Assembly (NCBI GenBank): GCA_050178015.1
Contig: JBFXGM010000022.1
Coordinates: 1-64,000 of the forward strand
Direction: 5' to 3'
DNA from: Gaoshiqia sp050178015
Lineage (GTDB): Bacteria; Bacteroidota; Bacteroidia; Bacteroidales; Prolixibacteraceae
DNA: 64,000 nucleotides
The notes under the pieces were generated by a model. The model saw nothing but the letters and a program-made list of their open reading frames with translations. It did no database searches and was not told the origin of the DNA. Positions 18,711 to 28,221 of the stretch are shown here, piece after piece (positions within the stretch are counted from its first letter, which is position 1; each line of letters starts with the position of its first letter). Made by a program: the position numbers and the translations under genes.

Positions 18711-20261
18711 TCAATCCGAAATCCATTCTTTCGTTCCTTTGGCCAGATGGGTATTTATTACTGCAATATCCGATGATAGTACAGTTTGGACCAAGGCGGA
18801 AGATTCACCGGTAACTGCGCCTCCCTGAAGAATAAGGTTTCTGCTTTTACGGGCATAAACACTAACCTGTTTTGCACCTGTACTCTTAAAATGAAAATCA
18901 CGCAGTACACAGTTTTCGACCATATCAAGGAAGAAAGCAGGCCGTAAATCCGAATTGTCGGTCTTCAGATCGACTCCTTCAAAGGTTAGATTTTCGGCAT
19001 GACGAACGAAGAAACCGTAAGCCGGCAAGGTGCCAAACATGGTTGCTTCGGGGTAATCTTTGGGTTTATAGGCTACTTCCTGATGAAAATCGTCGGTAGT
19101 GCCTCCGCCCAGAAAATCAATTACGATTTGGCTAAGACGGAGATTTCGGACAGGGAAACCAGGCTGGCCAGTGATAGAGCAGCCGGTTTTTCCACAATTT
19201 TTAACCCGGATATTGCTGAGACTAATGTCTCCCAGACTACCAATATGATCGATTACTAAACCTTCACGATAAGGCCGTGCCCTATTTGCCAGACGAATGA
19301 AAATCGGAGACTCTGTGCCATCAATCTGAATATTATTGATGGAAATTCCCTCCATTACACCACCATCGACAATCTCAAGACTAATGGCTGAAATGCCAGT
19401 TTCTTCACCAAAAAATACAGGTTCCTTAATCAATGAGGGTTTCACCACACAGTTGTTAATACTTATGTTCCTGAATCCTCCGTTTGATTCAGTACCCATT
19501 TTAATAGCGTTGCAGCGACTGCTTATGACACAATTTGAAATGGCAATATTTTCGCAAAGCCGGGGTGAAGTGCTTTTCAGAGTTATACCATCATCATCAG
19601 AATCTGATATGAAATCAGAAACGGTAACATTCCGACAGCCATCCAAATCCAGCGCGTCATTATTGAAATTATTCCGGTTAAACACACGAACTTCTCGAAT
19701 TTGAAGCCAGTCGCAAGCGAGGTAATGCTGCATCCAGCAGGCTGAATTTCTAAGTGAGATGTTTTCAATCAAAATATTTTCACAAGTAATCATGCGAAGC
19801 AAATGTGGCCGCGTGATGCCTTCATCATTCCAACTGAGTTTTTCAAACCCTCGACCCTGACCGTCAATCTCGCCATGACCTGTGATGCTAATGTTATGGG
19901 CATTTTCAGCATAGATCAGTTGTATGGTTGCTTCCTGCGTGCGTAAAGACACATATGCTGGTTCAAGCTTGATGTAGTCCTCCAGATTTCGACTGCCGAA
20001 TAAAATTGCCCCGTTCTCTAGGTGTAATTCAACATTGCTTTTTAGAATGATTGTTCCGATTTTAAAATGTCCCGCAGGCACGACAACTTTTCCACCACCA
20101 TTGCCCGAACATTCATCCATTGCTTGCTGAATGGCTTTCGTGCTGATAACACTGGTATCAGCTTTTGCTCCGTAATCGAGGATGTTGTATTCTTTGGCAT
20201 CAACGGTCAGCGCATGCCAACATATTAAAATCGGAACCAAAATCCACTTCATCGTTTTCAT
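18711..20261 (-). CDS. GH28-like right-handed beta-helix protein with altered catalytic motifs
   Basis: 516 aa with signal peptide (WILVPILICWHALTVDAKEY). The N-terminal module YNILDYGAKADTSVISTKAI is typical of GH28 polygalacturonases, followed by repeated beta-helix turns (ITGHGEIDGQGRGF). Around residues 195-225 the canonical Asp motifs appear as NNDALDLDG and SDDDGITLKS. The usual GHG and RIK motifs are not recognisable: the equivalent of the first reads SRCNAIKMGTES. It may be an exo-acting or rhamnogalacturonan-type member, or another beta-helix family. Compare the canonical GH28 at 47965-49371. A ~140-bp spacer downstream (18572-18710) shows nothing notable. Confidence 0.75.
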   Translation of the reverse strand: MKTMKWILVPILICWHALTVDAKEYNILDYGAKADTSVISTKAIQQAMDECSGNGGGKVVVPAGHFKIGTIILKSNVELHLENGAILFGSRNLEDYIKLEPAYVSLRTQEATIQLIYAENAHNISITGHGEIDGQGRGFEKLSWNDEGITRPHLLRMITCENILIENISLRNSACWMQHYLACDWLQIREVRVFNRNNFNNDALDLDGCRNVTVSDFISDSDDDGITLKSTSPRLCENIAISNCVISSRCNAIKMGTESNGGFRNISINNCVVKPSLIKEPVFFGEETGISAISLEIVDGGVMEGISINNIQIDGTESPIFIRLANRARPYREGLVIDHIGSLGDISLSNIRVKNCGKTGCSITGQPGFPVRNLRLSQIVIDFLGGGTTDDFHQEVAYKPKDYPEATMFGTLPAYGFFVRHAENLTFEGVDLKTDNSDLRPAFFLDMVENCVLRDFHFKSTGAKQVSVYARKSRNLILQGGAVTGESSALVQTVLSSDIAVINTHLAKGTKEWISD

Positions 20262-20326
20262 GGGTTGCTATTTTTCGTTTTCGTTTCGCTATTCGTTCAT
20301 TTTTATCTGGAGTCAATCCTACTGCA

Positions 20327-22510
20327 TTAAAAATCCGGATTTAAATCTTCCCATTTTACATTCCATGTTCCATCTTTGGGAAAACCGGGATTCTCAGTGG
20401 TACACCCCTCCCATCCGGCACACATCAGGGCAATTGCCTTGAGGAAGCCGCCATTGCCAGGAAGGTAAATACGTAAGCGTTCATCCTGGTAATTATGCCC
20501 GTTCACCAGGTAAGTGTTCTTCTGAACATCTTTTAATAAAGCTTCGAGCGCCACTTCCGGTTCCAGCAATCGAGTCGCGCACATAGCTACCATCGGGTAA
20601 TCCCAACCCCAGGTATGCGGCCAGTCCCATTTCTCCATAATCAAATTCAGCGTGTTACGCATAGTTTCTGCATCAAGCTTTTCCCACTCGGGCAAGATAC
20701 CCAGAGTCCCCAGCACCATCGGGTGATCTCGCATATTCTTCGGATTAGTATACGAATCAAGCGCATTGCCAATCCCCATATAAAGCCCATCGATAGCTGC
20801 GGGCGCAACCAATTTGGTTCGCACTTCCTCCCATTCCGGGTTCGGGTCTTCCCCCAGACGCTTTTTCCATTCCTGTGCCGTGGTCAACCCCCAATACCAG
20901 TAAGCCAATTCGAAGGGTGGATTATAGGTTGTTTCCCTATTCCAGTGTTCCTGCGCCGGAATGAGCGGTGGCCCAAGCACAAAAGTATTGCTTGCTTCAT
21001 CAAAAGTGGCAAAATCGGCCATAAAGTCGGCGGTTGCATAAATCAACTCCGCATACTCCTCCAGAACTTTGCGCTCCGGCTTAGCCCGATAGAGCTGCTC
21101 TGCCAAGTAAATCAGGTGAGGCTGCTGCCAAATGAGGTAATTGCCGATGGACGACGGGCTATTTCCGCCATCCGGACCAACCATTTTGGGCCAGCGAACT
21201 CCCTGATACCCCTGTAACCGGGTAAACTCGACCGATTGCGAAAAAATGTCGTTGTAATATGAAAGCTGATTAGCCATCAGTTCAGGGCGTTGCCAATTAT
21301 AAAAATGAGCACTGTGCCACCAAATCATCTCCATGTGAAATTTCCCAAACCAACTGTTAAAAGTTAAGCCCGTTTCCTGCGGTGGTAAATTGCCTGACCC
21401 ATTAATTTTTGTGAGGTATTGAGAGAGGATCGTGCGCCGTTCCAGCTCATTTGCCCGGGGATCGGTACATTCCGAAAAATCGACTGCACCTCCCGATTCC
21501 CAGAATTTTTTCCATTGCGTGTCGTTATTCTTACGGGTTTCCTCAAAATCGGGCAGGCTTATATCTATTTCGTCAGGAGAAAAAAGACAGCTAAATTCAA
21601 TTTTATCAATGCCAGGTTCCGGCTGGAGAATGAACCGATGTTTCCCAACCTCCTCCAATTGGGAACCTTCACTCCAGCTTAGATTTGTATAGTACTGGTC
21701 ATTGTCGAGGGTTCTGACAATTCGGGCTGAGGTCTCTCCTTTGCTTTCCAACACTGAACGATGCTTATCCGGCAAATCAAAATCGTAACCGGCATGTGTG
21801 TGTTTAGCTACCCCGTATGGAAAAAGCCATTCAACTGCTAATTGTTGCGACTGAATTAGAGCGGATTCGATTCTCGCGGCAATCATATCTTCATCTTGAT
21901 GGGCAAAAACCGTTACTTTAACCGGTATTCCTTCCACCTCAAAACTGCTGGCTATTTCGCCAGTCCATAGATCTAACGAGTGTTTTGGCATTTGGACATC
22001 ACTAATTGTCATTTCCTCACCATCTGCCTTTTTTATTATTAGTCGGATTACCCCCAAATGCAACCGATGTGGATTTTCGCGAAAATAGTTTCCGGCATCC
22101 ATTGCTCGTGGCGATGAGCGTAACTGATCTTCGTATGGAACCTCCCGGCCCTCTACCTGATAATAACGATACGTTTCCGACCGCGTGTAATCCTCCGTGT
22201 TTGGATGAGTATGCCAGCCCCAATTCGACATGGTGCCCAGGGAAACGCCTTCTTCATATTCCTGGTAAAACGTTTGCAAGCCCGTCATGTCGGTCGTAAA
22301 TGCAAAGTTGCCATTGCCAACCGACAAAGACGCCAGCGGATCAAAGGCCTCAACGACAATATTATGCCTGGTTACAAGGGCATGCCGGTCAATTCGATCA
22401 GGTTTGTCAGACCGATTGCAGGCGAAGAGCAAAAAAATAATAAGTGAGCAGCTAAAAATGCCGTTACTTCTAAATTTGATTAACTTATTTCCGTTGACCA
22501 TTGAATTCAT
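20327..22510 (-). CDS. Six-hairpin (alpha/alpha)6-barrel glycosidase-like lipoprotein
   Basis: 727 aa. Lipobox LLFAC (Cys31); ATG at 22501 (Met4) is an alternative start. An N-terminal beta-super-sandwich (LASLSVGNGNFAFTTDMTGL, GTMSNWGWHTHPN) precedes a helical barrel with FHMEMIWWHSAHFYNWQRPE, GARWP-type motif GVRWPKMVGPDGG and LPGNGGFLKAIALM. This layout resembles clans holding GH65 and GH95. The Glu in FHMEM is a candidate general acid. I cannot assign a numbered family. It sits 40 bp downstream of the unassigned 768-aa gene, so both are probably cotranscribed. Confidence 0.65.
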   Translation of the reverse strand: MNSMVNGNKLIKFRSNGIFSCSLIIFLLFACNRSDKPDRIDRHALVTRHNIVVEAFDPLASLSVGNGNFAFTTDMTGLQTFYQEYEEGVSLGTMSNWGWHTHPNTEDYTRSETYRYYQVEGREVPYEDQLRSSPRAMDAGNYFRENPHRLHLGVIRLIIKKADGEEMTISDVQMPKHSLDLWTGEIASSFEVEGIPVKVTVFAHQDEDMIAARIESALIQSQQLAVEWLFPYGVAKHTHAGYDFDLPDKHRSVLESKGETSARIVRTLDNDQYYTNLSWSEGSQLEEVGKHRFILQPEPGIDKIEFSCLFSPDEIDISLPDFEETRKNNDTQWKKFWESGGAVDFSECTDPRANELERRTILSQYLTKINGSGNLPPQETGLTFNSWFGKFHMEMIWWHSAHFYNWQRPELMANQLSYYNDIFSQSVEFTRLQGYQGVRWPKMVGPDGGNSPSSIGNYLIWQQPHLIYLAEQLYRAKPERKVLEEYAELIYATADFMADFATFDEASNTFVLGPPLIPAQEHWNRETTYNPPFELAYWYWGLTTAQEWKKRLGEDPNPEWEEVRTKLVAPAAIDGLYMGIGNALDSYTNPKNMRDHPMVLGTLGILPEWEKLDAETMRNTLNLIMEKWDWPHTWGWDYPMVAMCATRLLEPEVALEALLKDVQKNTYLVNGHNYQDERLRIYLPGNGGFLKAIALMCAGWEGCTTENPGFPKDGTWNVKWEDLNPDF

Positions 22511-22549
22511 TTTTTGATTTAAAAAACTTTGTTCTTCTTTAATCGACAG

Positions 22550-24856
22550 CTATTGAGTTGCTTCGAGCTGTGGAGGTACCGGCAGTCCCAGAAAATCCCA
22601 GTTTCTGGTTAACTCCAACAACTCGCCCGGCACTTGGGTAACCGAATCACTCTGAATAACACCATACCACTCCCCATCTGCATTTCGCCATAAGGCAATA
22701 TCCATTGGTTCGTTCAGCGACAAGGAGAAATCGCCCGCTTTGATATAGCTCAATTCACTTGCCGCAAGTGCCTCCAGCATTCCTTGCTTATTCAGGCGGA
22801 TACCCACTACGCCTACGGCATCAACAGACACATCAAACCCATTCACTTTAAAGTCTCCAGTTATGGGGTCGCCACTCACTTGTTTGGTGCCGCCAATAAA
22901 GAGATGAGTGCCATCAATCAATCGTGACTGACCGGTATTGGCCGGGAAATAGGATTCATGTTCATACCCCCGAAGTGTATAAAAACTGGTGTCCAATACT
23001 GCGGTAGCGGGGGTTTGCACTTCAATTTTTCGTCTCTTCATTTCTGACAGCACGTTCTCAAAAGCAAGCTGGATACTCGAAACCATTACCATATCTTTTG
23101 GCAAATACTCCATCACGTTTACCGGATTACCATCAAAATCGTAATTCCATTCTCCCATACGGAGGATCGTGGTTTTTCCACCACTGGCTTTTTTGAATAA
23201 ATCAGAAGTCGCTTTTCCCTCAAACTCGGGATTGTACAAAACCACAGCGGCATATTTCTGGCTTCCATAGCGAATCCATCCTTGATCATCCACTATCAAA
23301 CTACCATTTTCTATTTCACTGGTTGGTATTAAATCGGCAGGAAAACCGTTATTCCAAAACTTATTAATCAATTTCATTCCAACATCATTGAAACCTTCAC
23401 TGGCCCAGTTCATCGCCGATGTGTGCCCAAACACAACCGCTACCGGACAGTCCAAAGGACTCTCGCTAATGTAGTTCAGCAGCCTGATACGGTTCTCGGC
23501 ACGCATGATATCAGGCTTGAATAAGGAATAGTAACGAAGATAGTTTATTCGTCCGCCTGCCAATGCCGAACCCCAAACCTGGTCGGATAAACGGGCCGTG
23601 TAATACATGTTATACCAAACCGGACTATCCCATTTTTTGCACAAAGCCGTACGAACACCAAACGGAACCAACTCATCAGTTTGTGCCCAGTCACGTTTCG
23701 CTGCCCACCAATTGAGCCCATTTTTTTTAAACTCATTCAAATCTGGATAAGGCCACCACGTTGGATGGACTGTAACCGCTGCATCCGGACCAAAATATTC
23801 TTTTACTGCGTCATAAAAATCATTTTCAATTTCGGTATTTCGATGGAATGACATCTGCCGAAAATGGTTGATGACTACTTGCCGGTCCCGCTCCATTCCT
23901 TGCGTTTCGAAAGCCATTAGTAAGCAATCAGCCAATAAATCCCGGCCTCCAGTGATCTTCGCATATTCTTTAGCCCGGTGCTCTGAATACCAGAAATCAG
24001 AAGCACCTTCGGCATAATATCGGGGATAATAAGGTGGAAAACCCCATTCATCTTTACAAACCCCTGGAATCGATAAATCAGCATATCTTTTTAAAATATC
24101 CCGCTGGAATTTCAATAAATGCGGTGCAAATACATCAGGATAAAAAAGCGTAAATGATGCCATAACGCTTGCATGAGTATACTTATCAGGTTCGCCAACT
24201 GGCAACTGAACAGTAAGTGAATCATCAGAAGAATAAAGTAATTCGCACTTTGAGGTAATCTCTTTTATCGACTTCGGATTAATGCCTTCGGGTGTCTTTT
24301 GATAACCATATACCCTTAATAGCGAACTTTCTATGGAATTATACTTTGGAATATTGCCACCGGAATAATGGTCATTCAGGTCTTTAATACTTCGCAGCGC
24401 CACAATGGAGGACCCTGTTTCGGAAAGTGCAACCTCACGAATTCGTAGCATCTGCTGCATTTCGTCCGGATATTGTTTCTGAAAGGCTCGCCGGGCTGAG
24501 CGAACATCAAGGTCGGGCAGCAAGCCAATGTTATTTTCCACCGCGTATTCTGCAGCCAACTTCACCCGTGTGTAAACCTCGTCATCCAGTAGCTCTTTAT
24601 CGTGAAATCGCAGAAATGGCACGATAAGATTAAAGGGCGAATTCGTGCTTAAGTGATCAATCGCTTGTTTATAACCATCGGGCTCAAGATCGCGCTGCCC
24701 CCAAACCCAAACACCAATAACCGGCAGGTGCTGGTTTGAGAGCTGATTTGGCCTCAAGTCTATTTGAGAAGATGTTCTCAAATTTGGGTATTTTACTTGT
24801 CCATTTACCAACGAACAGAATAACATGGAAATAGATAGAACAAAAATTCGAATCAT
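22550..24856 (-). CDS. Secreted 768-aa protein, TIM-barrel glycosidase-like, family not recognised
   Basis: Signal peptide at 1-19 (IFVLSISMLFCSLVNGQ). Residues ~45-130 look like the first strands of a TIM barrel (LPVIGVWVWGQRDLEPDGY, FNLIVPFLRFHDKELLDDE). CKDEWGFPP near residue 268 is a plausible acid/base site. AVTVHPTWWPYPDLNEF and GGRINYLRYYSLFKPD follow, then an alpha/beta segment (LDCPVAVVFGHTSAMNW, YAAVVLYNPEFEG) like the trimerisation domain of GH42-type enzymes. A C-terminal beta-domain ends the protein. Position between GH43 and the six-hairpin gene suggests a role in pectin side-chain breakdown. No family claim is made. Confidence 0.55.
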   Translation of the reverse strand: MIRIFVLSISMLFCSLVNGQVKYPNLRTSSQIDLRPNQLSNQHLPVIGVWVWGQRDLEPDGYKQAIDHLSTNSPFNLIVPFLRFHDKELLDDEVYTRVKLAAEYAVENNIGLLPDLDVRSARRAFQKQYPDEMQQMLRIREVALSETGSSIVALRSIKDLNDHYSGGNIPKYNSIESSLLRVYGYQKTPEGINPKSIKEITSKCELLYSSDDSLTVQLPVGEPDKYTHASVMASFTLFYPDVFAPHLLKFQRDILKRYADLSIPGVCKDEWGFPPYYPRYYAEGASDFWYSEHRAKEYAKITGGRDLLADCLLMAFETQGMERDRQVVINHFRQMSFHRNTEIENDFYDAVKEYFGPDAAVTVHPTWWPYPDLNEFKKNGLNWWAAKRDWAQTDELVPFGVRTALCKKWDSPVWYNMYYTARLSDQVWGSALAGGRINYLRYYSLFKPDIMRAENRIRLLNYISESPLDCPVAVVFGHTSAMNWASEGFNDVGMKLINKFWNNGFPADLIPTSEIENGSLIVDDQGWIRYGSQKYAAVVLYNPEFEGKATSDLFKKASGGKTTILRMGEWNYDFDGNPVNVMEYLPKDMVMVSSIQLAFENVLSEMKRRKIEVQTPATAVLDTSFYTLRGYEHESYFPANTGQSRLIDGTHLFIGGTKQVSGDPITGDFKVNGFDVSVDAVGVVGIRLNKQGMLEALAASELSYIKAGDFSLSLNEPMDIALWRNADGEWYGVIQSDSVTQVPGELLELTRNWDFLGLPVPPQLEATQ

Positions 24857-24923
24857 GATGTATGCTTATATTGTTAGTAGCCTAAACGACCAGTTCTGAT
24901 TCTGCCGTTGTCAGCCATTGTCA

Positions 24924-26465
24924 CTAGTTGAAATCGTAACGAAAGTCATCAAACAGAGCTGTGCCCCCATCTTGAATTTCGTTAAAACTAAAAAGACCTA
25001 TTTTAGGGCCTTTCCAGTGTCCAAACCTTAACTGAAACTTTTGGCCCAAAGCATGAAATTTCTTATTGTCCATGCTGTAATAAAATTGATTACTATCGGG
25101 TTTATTGGAGATATCCAGTTTCAGATAGATTTTTGAAGAAGAAACTTTCTGCAGGTTCTCCTCGCCGTTTATATCGGTAAACAAGTAGAGTTGTCCTTTC
25201 TCTTTTTTAAGTCCTAAAAGCGCGTAGGGTTTCGAAATCATGCAGATACCAGCTTTCTGGCCGTCAGCCAATTGTCTCCCGTCAAGAAAAACAACCGCTT
25301 CGCCACCATTCCCCATTACTTTTTGGGTCAATGTATTTCTTGCCTTCATTATGTCGGGAGCAAACAAAGCCTCCAGCATCAATTTACCTGGATTCTTTTC
25401 CAGCGACCAGCTTTGATCAACCGGATTATGGTTCCAGGCCCACTGAAACCCCAATTGCGCAAAATCAAAATTGTCTGAAGTTTGAGGGAAAGTCATTGGT
25501 TGAGGCTCAGTATCCGGCTTTTTCCAAACAAAAACGGGCTCTCCAATGCCATTTCGGTCAATGTCCACACCGATCACCGGCCAGTCATTCTCCCAATACA
25601 TGGGTTGCAAATGAACGACTCTCCCCAACTGGGGTACCAATTGAAAATGCATAAACCACCATTCTCCTTTTGATGTTTCGATCAACGATCCCTGATGCGG
25701 TCCATTAATTTGAGTTGAACCGGTTTCAAGAACCACTTTTTTCTCATAAGGGCCATAAACATTTTTAGATCGTAAAACGGTTTGCCAGCCGCCTGCAACA
25801 CCCCCTTCGGGAATGCTGATGTAATAATAGCCATTCCATTTATTCATTTTCGGGCCCTCCGCTACCGGTCCGGTATACACGGTAAACCCATCATCCAATA
25901 ATGTTTTCCCATCAGCACTCATTTTGTGCATGATAAGTGGTCCCGCGCGATGCCTGCTTCGTATCAGGTACGCTTGTCCATCATCATCCCAAAAGGGGCA
26001 AGGATCTTCCCACTTGTCAATTTTAACGACTTGCGTTAACGGATCCCAAGGCCCTTCGGCTTTATCCGCAGTCGTCATAAAAAGTCCTTCATCGATTGTG
26101 CAGAAATAAACCCAGAACTTGTTGTCATGATAGCGGATGGATGGGGCCCAACTACCCCCGGCATATCGGTCGTTGGTATTGAAAGCCAGGTCAAAGTCAA
26201 TACGATCGTATATCCGGCTGACAATCGTCCAGTTCACCAAATCCTTCGAATGTAGGACAGGCATACCCATAAAATGAAATTCAGAGCAAATCATGTAATA
26301 GTCGTCGCCCACGCGAACCACATCTGGATCGGAATAGTCAGCATTTAAAACCGGATTAATATAGGTTCCGTTTCCCTGGTCGCCCCAAGTTTTGAGTGAC
26401 TGTTTTTGTTGTGCCCAAAGGCAAAGACCAAGAGATAGAAAAAAAGCGAGTGCGAATAGTTTCAT
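24924..26465 (-). CDS. GH43 glycosidase with C-terminal beta-sandwich (arabinofuranosidase/xylosidase type)
   Basis: 513 aa with signal peptide (LFALAFFLSLGLCLWAQQ). Five-bladed propeller signatures: NADYSDPDVVRVGDDYYM with the general-base Asp, KWEDPCPFWDDDGQAYL with the pKa-modulating Asp, and GPVAEGPKM with the acid Glu. From about residue 310 a concanavalin-like sandwich follows (LGFQWAWNHNPVDQSWSL ... FDDFRYDF). The family removes arabinose or xylose from side chains. A close paralog with the same architecture is at 49440-50987 in the third PUL, with long identical runs such as CSEFHFMGMPVLHSKDLVNW. Confidence 0.9.
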   Translation of the reverse strand: MKLFALAFFLSLGLCLWAQQKQSLKTWGDQGNGTYINPVLNADYSDPDVVRVGDDYYMICSEFHFMGMPVLHSKDLVNWTIVSRIYDRIDFDLAFNTNDRYAGGSWAPSIRYHDNKFWVYFCTIDEGLFMTTADKAEGPWDPLTQVVKIDKWEDPCPFWDDDGQAYLIRSRHRAGPLIMHKMSADGKTLLDDGFTVYTGPVAEGPKMNKWNGYYYISIPEGGVAGGWQTVLRSKNVYGPYEKKVVLETGSTQINGPHQGSLIETSKGEWWFMHFQLVPQLGRVVHLQPMYWENDWPVIGVDIDRNGIGEPVFVWKKPDTEPQPMTFPQTSDNFDFAQLGFQWAWNHNPVDQSWSLEKNPGKLMLEALFAPDIMKARNTLTQKVMGNGGEAVVFLDGRQLADGQKAGICMISKPYALLGLKKEKGQLYLFTDINGEENLQKVSSSKIYLKLDISNKPDSNQFYYSMDNKKFHALGQKFQLRFGHWKGPKIGLFSFNEIQDGGTALFDDFRYDFN

Positions 26466-26494
26466 CGGATTAGTAAAAATAGTTTAGAAAACTG

Positions 26495-26568
26495 GGCTGT
26501 CTGAGAACCCTGAAGTTACCATCATTCAACTTTAATTGAAAAATTGTTTTCAAGATAATCAGACAGCC
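26495..26568 (-). terminator. Long-loop inverted repeat between susD and GH43
   Basis: GGCTGTCTGA and TCAGACAGCC form a 10-bp perfect stem around a ~54-nt spacer that can itself fold. It lies in the 116-bp spacer between susD and GH43 on the minus strand, with only a short T run after it. It matches the position of the much better terminator at 47874-47943 in the third PUL, so it may reduce transcription of enzyme genes relative to susCD. Confidence 0.45.
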
Positions 26569-26581
26569 TTAACAATTCCGG

Positions 26582-28210
26582 CTAATTGTATCCCGGATTC
26601 TGCGTGAGTGATTCCAGGCTTCTATCTATTTCAGCCCGTGGAATCGGCAATAGATAGAGCCGATCATTCCAGCTACGGGTAATCAGGTTTTTTGTACTGT
26701 AGGTTTTTGTGCCGTCAGCTGCTTTCACGATGGAAACTCCCAAAATGTCTTTGGTTTCGGTTTCCTGGGCAACCTTCCAACGGCGGACATCGAAATAGCG
26801 GTGTCCTTCAAACACCAGCTCAATACGGCGTTCGTGCTGGATACGTTTCTTCAGGGCTTCGCCGCTTTCGGTCACTTCCGGCATATTTACGCTGGCCCTG
26901 CTCCTGATTTCATTGAGCATATCTCTGGCCACATCATCGTAGCCAAGCATAAATTGAGCTTCGGCGTAATTCAATAAAATTTCAGCATAACGGAACATGA
27001 TCCAAGGAGATGTGGGATAAATGGTACCTCCGATCGGTGGAATATTTTCTGGCACAAATTTTTTGAGATAGTAGCCAGACATGGAACCGTTCCATGCCTC
27101 AATCGGGCCTTCGCGCGAATCAAGGCCTCCGACGAAAGTTTCGGTCTCCCGCCCCATCCACAGCGCACCGTCGTGCAAGATGGAGGCATAAAAGCGGGGA
27201 TCACGGTTGGCATATGGTTGGGTTGGATCATAACCGGAAGCCGGGTTTACCGATCCGTCTGCCCAAAAGGGTAGCTCTCCGTTTATCATTTCGTAATCAT
27301 TCACTAGATTTTGGGTTGGTGAATCCGACCCCCAACCGTTGTTTCCGTTGCGTCCGACCTGCCGGCTCAGGTCGAGTTGGCTGGCTTGGGTGTGATATTT
27401 GGCAAAAATGACTTCCGGGTTGGACGCCAGAAATACCTGTTGATAATCATCTTGCAAACTATAGCGGGTATCAATTAGGGCTTCAGCTGCATCTGAAGCT
27501 TTTTGCCACTTGGTCAGATCGTTCGAAGGATTATTCAAGGGACTGGCGGCATACAACAGAACCCGCGATTTGAGCGCCCGAGCGGCATCAGCCGAAGCTT
27601 TGCCCAGGTTGGCCCCGGTTTGCTGATCAGGTAGCAAGGTGATAGCTTCATCCAATTCCTTGACGATAAAAGTCACACAGTCATCATACGAATCACGGGT
27701 AACCAAATATTCATCATTTAAGCCATATACCTGATCAATAATCGGCACGCCTCCGTATCTCGAAATCAGTTGGGAATACAGCCAAGCCCGCATAAATTTC
27801 ATTTCGCCTTTCATCTGATTTTTTGAATCTTCAGAAATGGGGGACGCATCAATCTTCTCAAAAAAGATGTTTACATCGCGTATCAGCGCGTAAGCATTTT
27901 TCCAATTGTTTAAATAGGAAGAGAGTGTGGTAACATTATCAGCCGTTAAATCGCCCCGGGTGATGAGGTAATAATAAACAGAGCCTTTAATGCTATGCAG
28001 TTCATCGGTTGCATGCCCGATTTGGGTATTGCGGTACAACCCCTGTTCGTATGCCCGGGTATAACAGGCATTCATATACAGTCGGATCAAGGTTTCATCG
28101 TTCCAAACATCATTCTCGGATATTTTGTCCTGCGGCGAAATCTCAAAAATGTCCTCACATGAGCTTAACGTGATGATTGCTAGCATGATAATCAATATCT
28201 TATTTTTCAT
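26582..28210 (-). CDS. SusD/RagB-family lipoprotein (pectin PUL 1)
   Basis: 542 aa. Lipobox TLSSC gives Cys18, followed by EDIFEISPQDKISENDVWND, the usual SusD N-terminus. Helical TPR motifs (MKFMRAWLYSQLISRYGGVP) and the C-terminal module KRIQHERRIELVFEGHRYFD identify the family. It starts 12 bp after susC on the minus strand and forms the surface lid of that transporter. Substrate inferred from PL10, GH28-like and GH43 genes downstream: oligogalacturonides or pectic side-chain fragments. Confidence 0.93.
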   Translation of the reverse strand: MKNKILIIMLAIITLSSCEDIFEISPQDKISENDVWNDETLIRLYMNACYTRAYEQGLYRNTQIGHATDELHSIKGSVYYYLITRGDLTADNVTTLSSYLNNWKNAYALIRDVNIFFEKIDASPISEDSKNQMKGEMKFMRAWLYSQLISRYGGVPIIDQVYGLNDEYLVTRDSYDDCVTFIVKELDEAITLLPDQQTGANLGKASADAARALKSRVLLYAASPLNNPSNDLTKWQKASDAAEALIDTRYSLQDDYQQVFLASNPEVIFAKYHTQASQLDLSRQVGRNGNNGWGSDSPTQNLVNDYEMINGELPFWADGSVNPASGYDPTQPYANRDPRFYASILHDGALWMGRETETFVGGLDSREGPIEAWNGSMSGYYLKKFVPENIPPIGGTIYPTSPWIMFRYAEILLNYAEAQFMLGYDDVARDMLNEIRSRASVNMPEVTESGEALKKRIQHERRIELVFEGHRYFDVRRWKVAQETETKDILGVSIVKAADGTKTYSTKNLITRSWNDRLYLLPIPRAEIDRSLESLTQNPGYN

Positions 28211-28221
28211 AGTGATGGGGA

